From: SIG299 sp045531895
Lineage (GTDB): Bacteria > Bacillota > Clostridia > Lachnospirales > Lachnospiraceae
Assembly: GCA_045531895.1 (NCBI GenBank)
Contig: JAZSEW010000046.1
Span: 1 to 38,453 of the forward strand
Reading direction: 5' to 3'
Length of the DNA: 38,453 nucleotides
The position numbers and the translations under genes were made by a program. Shown piece after piece: positions 32,130 through 38,453 of this stretch. Below the pieces are notes generated by a model, which was given only the letters and a program-made list of their open reading frames with translations, was not told where the DNA came from and did not search any database. Position 1 is the stretch's first letter. Every line of letters starts with the position of its first letter.

Positions 32130-32771
32130 ATGCAGGCAAAAAATATTTCTTCTGCAGTAATTAAACGTTTGCCACGTTATTATAGATATCTCGGAGAATT
32201 ACTTGCTCATGATGTAGTAAGAATATCTTCCAAAGAACTAAGCGAAAGAATGGGGGTAACAGCCTCCCAGATTCGCCAGGATTTAAATAATTTCGGTGGA
32301 TTCGGCCAACAGGGATACGGTTATCAGGTTGAGTATCTTTATACGGAAATCGGTAAGATTCTCGGTCTGGATAAAAAGAATAAACTGATTATTATCGGAG
32401 CAGGTAATCTGGGTATGGCACTGGTAAATTCCACGGGGTTTCAGAAAAGAGGCTTTGAAGTCGTTGGCATTTTTGACATAAAGCCGGAAATCGTTGGAAC
32501 AAAGGTACGTGGAATCGAGATTTTTCATACGGATACCTTGGAACAGTTCTTAAAAGAAAACGAAGTAGATATGGCAGCTCTTACGGTGCCAAAGGCAATT
32601 GCACCGGCATTGGCAGCTGACCTTGCAAAGTGGGGCATTAAGGCAATCTGGAACTTTGCTCCGACGGATTTACATCTTCCAAATGATGTGGTACTGGAAA
32701 ATGTACATTTAACTGAAAGCCTGATGCGCCTGTCTTATAAAAAGAAGGCCGCAGAAGAGGCAAAGAAATGA
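32130..32771 (+). CDS. rex: Redox-sensing transcriptional repressor Rex
   Basis: Rex represses fermentation and electron-transfer genes and lets go of DNA when NADH rises. The 213-aa protein from ATG 32130 has the N-terminal winged helix (KRLPRYYRYLGEL, then ERMGVTASQIRQDLNNFGGFG) and a C-terminal Rossmann domain with IIGAGNLGMAL (about 89-99), and ends in a swapped helix. AAAGGGG lies nine bases before the ATG; an in-frame TTG at 32109 would add seven residues. acpS overlaps its stop by four bases. The regulated genes cannot be listed from this window except, by the operator candidate, rex itself and its operon. Confidence 0.96.
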   Translation: MQAKNISSAVIKRLPRYYRYLGELLAHDVVRISSKELSERMGVTASQIRQDLNNFGGFGQQGYGYQVEYLYTEIGKILGLDKKNKLIIIGAGNLGMALVNSTGFQKRGFEVVGIFDIKPEIVGTKVRGIEIFHTDTLEQFLKENEVDMAALTVPKAIAPALAADLAKWGIKAIWNFAPTDLHLPNDVVLENVHLTESLMRLSYKKKAAEEAKK

Positions 32772-33127
32772 TTTACGGCATCGGAACGGATTTTATCGAG
32801 GTGGAGCGAATTAAAAAGGCTTATGAGAAAGAATCCTTTCGGCAAAAAATATATACAGAACAGGAACAACAGTTAATAGCCGGAAATGCCCAGCGTGCAG
32901 CGGGCAACTTTGCAATCAAGGAATCCGTGGTAAAAGCATTTGGTACCGGATTTGGTAAAATCTCCCCAATTAATATTGAGGTACTCAGGGAAGTATCGGG
33001 AAAGCCTTATGTGGTACTTTGCGGCCCGGCAAAGGAATTTCTGGAAGCAGAGAAAATCCGGCATATACATGTGTCCATATCCAATACAAAAGAATATGCA
33101 CTTGGATATGTGGTAATGGAGGTATAA
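32768..33127 (+). CDS. acpS: Holo-[acyl-carrier-protein] synthase
   Basis: Transfers the phosphopantetheine arm of coenzyme A to acyl carrier protein, needed for fatty acid synthesis. The 119-aa length is standard. Metal-binding Asp8 lies in GIGTDFIE and Glu52 in AIKESVVKAFGTG; the HVSISNTKEYA segment closes the active site. The start overlaps the rex stop (ATGA), so the two are translationally coupled, which puts lipid activation under redox control. Confidence 0.96.
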   Translation: MIYGIGTDFIEVERIKKAYEKESFRQKIYTEQEQQLIAGNAQRAAGNFAIKESVVKAFGTGFGKISPINIEVLREVSGKPYVVLCGPAKEFLEAEKIRHIHVSISNTKEYALGYVVMEV

Positions 33128-33135
33128 TAAAGAAA

Positions 33136-34680
33136 ATGAAATACGCACTTGGTTCAGGTCAGATGAAAGCAATAGACCGGTACACCATTGAGACTATCGG
33201 CATTCCGTCTATGGTACTCATGGAAAAGGCTGCCATGGCGGTTGTGCGTCATACAAAGGAATTGTGTTCCGAAAGGGATAGCATTCTGGCAGTCTGTGGA
33301 TACGGCAACAATGGTGGCGACGGTATCGCGGCTGCCAGAATTTTGTTTATGGAGGGCTACCCGGTTACCATTTATATGGTGGGTGAAAGGGAACGGGCCA
33401 CGAAGGAAACAAAGCAGCAGTTAAAAATTGCAAAAAAATTAGGGATTCCAATGATTCGCAAAGTGAAGTGGGAGGAATATACTATAATTATCGACGCGCT
33501 TTTTGGTATTGGTCTGACACGCTCCGTCACCGGAGAGTTCCGCAAGGTAATTGAGGCAATTAACCAAAAGAAAATGAAAGTAGTATCGATTGATGTACCT
33601 TCCGGAATCAGCGCGGATGATGGCAAGATTTTTGGTATTGCCGTAAATGCAGATATTACGGTAACCTTCGGTTTTCAGAAGATAGGTTGTCTTTTGTTCC
33701 CTGGATCGGAATATGCAGGTAAGGTTTATGTAGAGGATATCGGGTTTGCAAACGGGGGACTTGATGAGCCTCCAACTCGGTTTTTCTTTGATGAAGCACC
33801 GGAAACATTATTGCCGGTAAGAAAGAAAAATTCCAATAAGGGTACCTATGGCAAAGTGCTAGTCATAGCCGGTTCTAAAAACATGTCCGGTGCAGCTTAT
33901 TTTGCGGCAACTGCTGCCTATCGCATGGGTTCCGGTCTGGTGCGGGTATTAACAGCGCAGGAAAATCGTGAGATTTTACAGCGTCAGCTTCCGGAAGCGA
34001 TTCTTACAACCTATGAAACTTTAGAGGATGGTATTTCAGAGACTGATGCAGAAAATATCAAAGAGGCAGTGGCCTGGGCAAGCGTTATCGTGCTTGGTCC
34101 GGGGCTTGGGCAATCTGTGATGAGTGCCGGAATTGTAAACTATGTTATTTGCGAATGCAAAGTCCCTTTGGTAATCGATGCAGACGGTTTGAATATCATT
34201 TCCAGGCTGATAACAGAAAAGGTGACTGCGGAGGAAGGAGTTGAAGGACGTATCCGTTATTTGGCAGAGCTACTGCCTGCCGGTACAATTTTAACTCCGC
34301 ATAAAAAAGAATTGTCGGTGCTTACCGGAATTCCTCTGGCAGATTTAGTGGGATGTCTCATTGACAGCAGTGCTCCTTGCACGTATAATAATGAATTGGT
34401 TTATGTAAAAAAGGATGTCCGGACCATTGTGTCTTTCGGCAATTCCGATTATATTAACGTAAGCGGAAACGATGGTATGGCAACTGCCGGCAGTGGTGAT
34501 GTACTGGCAGGCATGATTGCAGGGCTGTTAGCCCAGGGCGAGTCGCCTAAAATGGCGGCAATGGCCGGATGCTTCCTGCATGGCATAGCGGGAGATGTGG
34601 CGGCAAAGAAAAAAGGACCGCGTTCTATGTTAGCCAGCGACATTCTGGAAGCAATTCCGGAAGTATTGCAGGAATCATAG
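33136..34680 (+). CDS. nnrD: Bifunctional NAD(P)H-hydrate epimerase / ADP-dependent dehydratase
   Basis: Repairs hydrated NADH and NADPH. The N-terminal YjeF_N epimerase domain (about 1-210, NnrE) has CGYGNNGGDG for the nucleotide and DALFGIGLTR. The C-terminal ribokinase-like dehydratase domain (about 225-514, NnrD) has NKGTYGKVLVIAGS, LGPGLGQ and AGSGDVLAGMI, with the ADP-binding glycines. The 514-aa length fits the fused form. The start at ATG 33136 lies nine bases after acpS, with GGAGG at the end of acpS but a rather long 13-base gap; the frame is open further upstream, inside acpS, without a family match. Confidence 0.94.
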   Translation: MKYALGSGQMKAIDRYTIETIGIPSMVLMEKAAMAVVRHTKELCSERDSILAVCGYGNNGGDGIAAARILFMEGYPVTIYMVGERERATKETKQQLKIAKKLGIPMIRKVKWEEYTIIIDALFGIGLTRSVTGEFRKVIEAINQKKMKVVSIDVPSGISADDGKIFGIAVNADITVTFGFQKIGCLLFPGSEYAGKVYVEDIGFANGGLDEPPTRFFFDEAPETLLPVRKKNSNKGTYGKVLVIAGSKNMSGAAYFAATAAYRMGSGLVRVLTAQENREILQRQLPEAILTTYETLEDGISETDAENIKEAVAWASVIVLGPGLGQSVMSAGIVNYVICECKVPLVIDADGLNIISRLITEKVTAEEGVEGRIRYLAELLPAGTILTPHKKELSVLTGIPLADLVGCLIDSSAPCTYNNELVYVKKDVRTIVSFGNSDYINVSGNDGMATAGSGDVLAGMIAGLLAQGESPKMAAMAGCFLHGIAGDVAAKKKGPRSMLASDILEAIPEVLQES

Positions 34681-34726
34681 AAAATTTTGCTGTGATAATG
34701 GCGAAAAACAGAAAGGAAAACTAGAG

Positions 34727-35905
34727 TTGGAACCAGAATTTGAATATTTTCGCGTTTGCGCGAATATTTCCCTGGATGCAATCCGGGATAATATAGAAAA
34801 GGGAAGAAGACTTTTGGCACCCGGTACAAAAATGATGGGTGTTGTAAAAGCGGACGCCTATGGCCATGGTGCAGTACCGGTGGCAAAGGCAATTGAAGAT
34901 CTGGTAGATGCCTATGGTGTTGCCATGCCGGAGGAAGGTGTGGAATTGCGCAAGGCAGGACTTACAAAGCCAATTGTTATTTTAGGCTATACGGCACCTC
35001 AGATGGCAGAATTGGCAATACGCTATGATATTATTATGGCAGTGTTTCAGTCAGAAATTGCAGAGCAGTATAATGAAATTGCAAAGAAGTTAAAGAAATG
35101 TGCAAAGGTGCATATTAAGCTTGACACTGGTATGAGCCGCATCGGCTATCTTTGCAGCGAAGAAAGTCTTGCAGATATTGAAAAAATCGCAAAGCTTTCC
35201 AATGTGGAAATTGAGGGTATGTTTACCCATTTTTCCAAGGCAGATGAAACCGATAAAACCTTTGCAAGAAATCAGTTTAAGAAGTATATGGAGTTTGCAG
35301 ACGCATTGAAGGAAAGAGGCATAGAGCTTCCTTGCAAGCATGTGTGTAACAGTGCCGGAATCATCGATATTCCGGAGGGGGACCTTGATATGGTACGCTT
35401 TGGTGTTACTATGTATGGTATGTATCCAACAGACGAGGTTACTAAAGAACGTATGCCGGTGACTCCTGCCATGGAAGTGAAAACCCATATTTCTTACATT
35501 AAGACATTGCCTGCCGGTGTGGGCATTGGTTATAGCGGCACTTTCGTAACAGAAAAAGAAACGAGAGTGGCTACTCTTTCTGTTGGATATGGTGACGGTT
35601 ATCCAAGAGGATTATCCAATATGGGCCGTGTGCTGATACATGGAAAATCTGCTCCTGTTTTAGGAAGAATCTGTATGGACCAGTGTATGGTAGATGTGAC
35701 GGATATTCCTGAGGCAAAGCAAGGGGATGTGGTAACCTTGATGGGAAGAGATGGCGAGGATTTTATTTCTGCTGAGGAAATCGGAGCAACCGTAGGGAAC
35801 TCCTTTCACTACGAGGTAGTGTGTGATATCAGCAAGAGAGTACCGCGCATTTATTACAGAGACGGAAAAATTGTCGAAATAGTGAGTTTTCTTCCGAGAG
35901 AATAA
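34727..35905 (+). CDS. alr: Alanine racemase
   Basis: Makes D-alanine for peptidoglycan. PLP enzyme of 392 aa. The PLP lysine is Lys41 in VVKADAYGHG (39-48) and the second catalytic residue is Tyr269 in GIGYSGTF; LDTGMSRIG (132-140), VCNSAG and GRICMDQCMVDVT are further signatures. The start is TTG, with AAAGGA ten bases upstream. The order acpS, nnrD-type gene, alr, EndoA toxin is common in Firmicutes. No terminator separates it from nnrD, so it is probably in the rex operon. Confidence 0.97.
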   Translation: MEPEFEYFRVCANISLDAIRDNIEKGRRLLAPGTKMMGVVKADAYGHGAVPVAKAIEDLVDAYGVAMPEEGVELRKAGLTKPIVILGYTAPQMAELAIRYDIIMAVFQSEIAEQYNEIAKKLKKCAKVHIKLDTGMSRIGYLCSEESLADIEKIAKLSNVEIEGMFTHFSKADETDKTFARNQFKKYMEFADALKERGIELPCKHVCNSAGIIDIPEGDLDMVRFGVTMYGMYPTDEVTKERMPVTPAMEVKTHISYIKTLPAGVGIGYSGTFVTEKETRVATLSVGYGDGYPRGLSNMGRVLIHGKSAPVLGRICMDQCMVDVTDIPEAKQGDVVTLMGRDGEDFISAEEIGATVGNSFHYEVVCDISKRVPRIYYRDGKIVEIVSFLPRE

Positions 35906-36004
35906 TGATAAAGCACTGAAAAGTTACGGAATACGTGAGGAAAAAGCAGGAAATACTAGAAACATCAGCAGGCTGCTAAAACCAAAAACGGAGAGTGAAT
36001 TTCA

Positions 36005-36349
36005 GTGAATATTCGAAGAGGAGATATCTATTATGCGGATTTAAGACCGGTGGTAGGGTCAGAACAGGGCGGCATTCGTCCGGTTCTTGTGGTGCAGAAT
36101 GACGTGGGCAACAGGCACAGTCCAACGGTGATTGTGGCAGCAATTACAAGCAAAATGCATAAAGCAAAGCTGCCGACGCATATTGAATTGCCTAAAAGGT
36201 GTGGAATTGAAAAAGATTCTGTGATATTATTGGAACAGGTCCGGACGATTGACAAGTCAAGACTCCGGGAAAAAGTCTGTCATCTTGACCAGGAGATTCT
36301 GTCAAGTGTGAATCGGGCGTTACTGGTAAGCTTTGCGCTGGATACATAA
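36005..36349 (+). CDS. ndoA: MazF/EndoA-family endoribonuclease toxin
   Basis: The 114-aa protein matches the B. subtilis EndoA plan: RRGDIYYADLRPVVGSEQGG (residues 4-23), with the conserved Arg in GGIRPVLVVQND, and AAITSK and LLEQVRTIDKSRL further on. Family members cleave mRNA at short motifs such as UACAU. The start is GTG, with GGAGAGTG upstream. In B. subtilis the antitoxin gene ndoAI lies between alr and ndoA; here the 99 bases between hold no antitoxin-sized frame. The toxin therefore appears unpaired, unless its inhibitor is encoded elsewhere. Confidence 0.93.
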   Translation: MNIRRGDIYYADLRPVVGSEQGGIRPVLVVQNDVGNRHSPTVIVAAITSKMHKAKLPTHIELPKRCGIEKDSVILLEQVRTIDKSRLREKVCHLDQEILSSVNRALLVSFALDT

Positions 36350-36388
36350 TCCTGGGACATTTTATACGAAAAGGAGAAAAGAATTTTT

Positions 36389-37738
36389 ATGGACAGTATT
36401 CCCATACGTGGAGTGATGTGGTTAATTGGTTTTATGATATTAAATGCAGTAGTAGAGGCAATGGTGACTGCCTTCGAGAATGTCAGCGAATCGGCAGTAG
36501 AAAAGCAGATGGCTGAAGGTAATAAAAAAGCAAAGCTTGTACAGAAACTGATAGAGCACCACCGCCGCTACATAACGGTAACCGATTTGCTGAGAATTTT
36601 GGCAGTTTCCGGCATTGCAATTGTATATTATTCTTATTTTTTCCCTTATTTTTCGGAGGCATTAAAACGTTCTTTCGATGGGGATAAATATGTTGTATGG
36701 TATGTGATTGTGGTGATGATAATTACCTTTGTATCAGTGATGCTTGTGGAACTTCTATCCATTAAACTTCCCAAAAAAGTAGCATTTAAGCATGCGGAAG
36801 GTTTATCTTTTGCGTTTGCAAAAACATTGTGCGTTTGCAATGCAGTATTTGGTGGAGCTGCCATGGTGATAGAAGCTGTTACCATGGGAATTCTAAAAAT
36901 ATTCCATATTAAAGCTTCTGAATTAGAAGAGATAGTGACGGAAGAAGAACTCTTCTCTACAGTGGAAGAAGCAGCTGAAAGCGGAGTCCTGGAAGCAGAC
37001 GAAGTGGAAATGATTCAAAATATCTTTGAATTTGATGATAAAGAAGTCAAGGATATCATGACACACCGTACCAATATGATTGCTGTAGATGCTGAATGGA
37101 CACTGGAAAAAGCTATGAAGTTTATGTTGGATACAATTTATTCCCGTTTTCCGGTGTATGAAGAAAGCGTAGAAAATATTATTGGTATTGTTCATTTGAA
37201 GGATGTACTGAAGATGTTTGTGTCCGGCAATCAGGCAAAGATGACGCAGGGAACGGTACGAAGCATTACAAGAAAACCTTACTTTGTTCCGGATACGCAG
37301 GGAATTGATGTGCTACTTGAGGATATGCAAAAAAAGAAATTCCACATGGCTTTTGCTATTGATGAATATGGTCAGACAGCCGGTCTCATTACTTTGGAAG
37401 ATATCCTGGAGGAAATTGTTGGTGATATTCAGGATGAGTACGACCATGAAGAAGAGGAAATCATTTCTGAGGCGGAAAACATATATCTTGTCAAAGGAAC
37501 CACCAGCCTCGAAGATTTATCCAAAGAACTGGAAATTGATCTTACAGATGAAGAATGTGATACCTTAAACGGTCTTATGGTAACAGCGCTTGGGTACATA
37601 CCGTCAGAAGGTGAGCAGTTTAGTATGGCATATCGTAACTGCCGGTTAGAAATTGTGGAAGTAAAAAATAAAATGATTACTTTGGCAAGAGTCACAGTGC
37701 TTCCGAAAGAAGAGACTGATGAGGCAGAGGAAGAGTAA
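36389..37738 (+). CDS. CorC/HlyC (CNNM) family membrane protein with CBS pair, second copy
   Basis: A 449-aa paralogue of the protein at 9181-10461, with the same order of domains. The CNNM membrane domain (about 1-190) has four hydrophobic stretches and LVELLSIKLPKKVA in place of the GEITPK wording, so this half is more diverged. The CBS pair (about 205-345) has IMTHRTNM, SRFPVY and FAIDEYGQTAGLITLEDIL, and the CorC-type C-terminal domain (about 355-440) ends in an acidic tail. Probable role in metal-ion homeostasis; transport has not been shown for this branch. AAGGAGAA precedes the ATG. It follows the toxin gene after 39 bases and is closed by the hairpin at 37751-37786. Confidence 0.92.
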   Translation: MDSIPIRGVMWLIGFMILNAVVEAMVTAFENVSESAVEKQMAEGNKKAKLVQKLIEHHRRYITVTDLLRILAVSGIAIVYYSYFFPYFSEALKRSFDGDKYVVWYVIVVMIITFVSVMLVELLSIKLPKKVAFKHAEGLSFAFAKTLCVCNAVFGGAAMVIEAVTMGILKIFHIKASELEEIVTEEELFSTVEEAAESGVLEADEVEMIQNIFEFDDKEVKDIMTHRTNMIAVDAEWTLEKAMKFMLDTIYSRFPVYEESVENIIGIVHLKDVLKMFVSGNQAKMTQGTVRSITRKPYFVPDTQGIDVLLEDMQKKKFHMAFAIDEYGQTAGLITLEDILEEIVGDIQDEYDHEEEEIISEAENIYLVKGTTSLEDLSKELEIDLTDEECDTLNGLMVTALGYIPSEGEQFSMAYRNCRLEIVEVKNKMITLARVTVLPKEETDEAEEE

Positions 37739-37750
37739 AAAGGTGAATTT

Positions 37751-37786
37751 ACAGGGCTGTTGTGGGAGTTGCAACAGCCCTGTTTT
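37751..37786 (+). terminator. Terminator between the CorC-type gene and rlmH
   Basis: A perfect 12-bp stem (37751-37762 with 37772-37783), 9-nt loop, then four T. It lies 12 bases after the stop codon, just ahead of the rlmH binding site. The short T-run may allow some readthrough, which rlmH would need if it has no promoter of its own. Confidence 0.7.
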
Positions 37787-37800
37787 GCAGGAGAAATGAA

Positions 37801-38280
37801 ATGAAAATTACTGTTTTATGTGTGGGAAAAATCAAAGAAAAATATTTCACGGGTGCTATTGACGAATACTCTAAGCGTTTGTCCCGGTACTGTAAGCTGG
37901 AAATCATTGAAGTGGCGGACGAGAAAACACCGGATGGCGCCTCAGAAGCATTAGAAGAACAAATTAAGCAAAAAGAAGCAGAGCGTTTAATGAAATATAT
38001 TCCTGACGATGCTTATGTCTGTGTATTGGCTATCCTTGGAAAGCAGCTAACCAGCGAGGAATTATCGGAAAAAATTAATGAACTTGGTGTAAGAGGAACC
38101 AGTCATATTGTTTTTGTGATTGGTGGTTCTTTGGGACTGGCAGAATGTATTAACAAGCGGGCGGATTACCTGCTTAGTTTTTCAAAGATGACATTTCCGC
38201 ATCAGTTGATGAGGGTAGTGTTGTTGGAGCAGATTTATAGAAGCTATCGGATCATGAATGGTGCACCGTATCACAAATAG
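37801..38280 (+). CDS. rlmH: 23S rRNA (pseudouridine(1915)-N3)-methyltransferase RlmH
   Basis: SPOUT methyltransferase that acts on pseudouridine 1915 of 23S rRNA in helix 69 on assembled ribosomes. The protein from ATG 37801 has 159 aa, the same as the Staphylococcus aureus homologue. It starts MKITVLCVGKIKEKYF. The knot that binds S-adenosylmethionine contains VIGGSLGL, and MTFPHQLMRVVLLEQIYR followed by GAPYHK at the C-terminus is diagnostic. AGGAG lies seven bases before the start; the frame is open upstream to 37762 but that part overlaps the terminator hairpin. Confidence 0.97.
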   Translation: MKITVLCVGKIKEKYFTGAIDEYSKRLSRYCKLEIIEVADEKTPDGASEALEEQIKQKEAERLMKYIPDDAYVCVLAILGKQLTSEELSEKINELGVRGTSHIVFVIGGSLGLAECINKRADYLLSFSKMTFPHQLMRVVLLEQIYRSYRIMNGAPYHK

Positions 38281-38319
38281 GATACAGGTAAAAACAGAAG
38301 TAACAGTTCGACAAATTCT

Positions 38320-38412
38320 TTAGGTTAGAATCGATGATGGTGTAAACGAAAAAGCAGTTTTGACATTACAGCAAACTGCCCTTTCGTTTGCACCATTTTC
38401 GATTTGACCTAA
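38320..38412. repeat. Near-perfect 93-bp palindrome with inner bidirectional terminator
   Basis: Arms 38320-38360 and 38373-38412 match at about 34 of 40 positions around a 12-nt loop (38361-38372). The core GCAGTTT/AAACTGC (38354-38360, 38373-38379) is followed by five T on the minus strand (plus A-run 38349-38353) and by CCTTT on plus, so it can act as a terminator, mainly for a minus-strand gene to the right. The arm length exceeds a normal terminator, and the ends TTAGGT/ACCTAA give it a miniature-element look. Confidence 0.75.
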
Positions 38413-38453
38413 TTGAACAAAGTAAGCGTCCGGGTAATCAATTATCTATGGAC

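Overview
The window looks like the chromosome of a low-to-mid GC anaerobic Firmicute, most likely a Lachnospiraceae gut fibre degrader. The reasons are: the protein sequences; AGGAGG-type ribosome binding sites; several TTG/GTG starts; TGnTATACT promoters; a Rex-AcpS-NnrDE-Alr-EndoA gene run; a short Clostridia-type MetH; and lipoprotein plant-cell-wall enzymes. Genus cannot be decided from the sequence. Gene density is high and no gene-free stretch exceeds 300 bases. I saw no rRNA, tRNA or CRISPR.

Layout. 1-103: three consecutive hairpins resembling the right end (omega-RNA end) of an IS200/IS605 TnpB element, directly in front of trpD. 124-4585: trpD-C-F-B-A, tightly coupled by 4-8 nt overlaps and closed by a terminator; trpE/trpG are not in the window. 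4690-5394: trmO, convergent with a minus-strand group (CorC/CNNM-type protein, ABC-F ATPase, PL10 pectate lyase lipoprotein). 10705-13707: pepT, bioY and a GH5 endoglucanase lipoprotein. 13814-17279: a regulatory block with two Xre-type HTH proteins flanking a putative anti-sigma/ECF sigma pair. 17438-21396: an accessory run of APH(6)-like kinase, beta-lactamase-fold hydrolase, GNAT, VanZ and GNAT. 21529-25914: YitJ-type homocysteine methyltransferase/methylene-THF reductase followed by a short MetH. 25944-28678: GH43 glycosidase and a ferredoxin-tailed aldo/keto reductase. 28699-30135 (minus): HAD phosphatase and uridine kinase. 30302-32035: a 577-aa protein I do not recognise. 32130-38280: rex, acpS, nnrE-nnrD fusion, alr, a MazF/EndoA toxin with no visible antitoxin, a second CorC/CNNM protein and rlmH, followed by a near-perfect 93-bp palindrome.

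How the genes fit together. The trp genes convert anthranilate to tryptophan. YitJ and MetH offer two ways to methylate homocysteine, and YitJ also reduces methylene-THF. The extracellular pectate lyase and endoglucanase, with the probably cytoplasmic GH43 enzyme, indicate use of pectin, beta-glucan and xylan oligomers. Rex, NnrDE and AcpS link redox sensing, NAD(P)H repair and lipid synthesis. No unmistakably new system is evident. The best leads are the transposon end in front of trpD, the antitoxin-less EndoA behind alr, the sigma/anti-sigma block with flanking HTH genes, the resistance-family run with a nested-hairpin leader, and the terminal palindrome.
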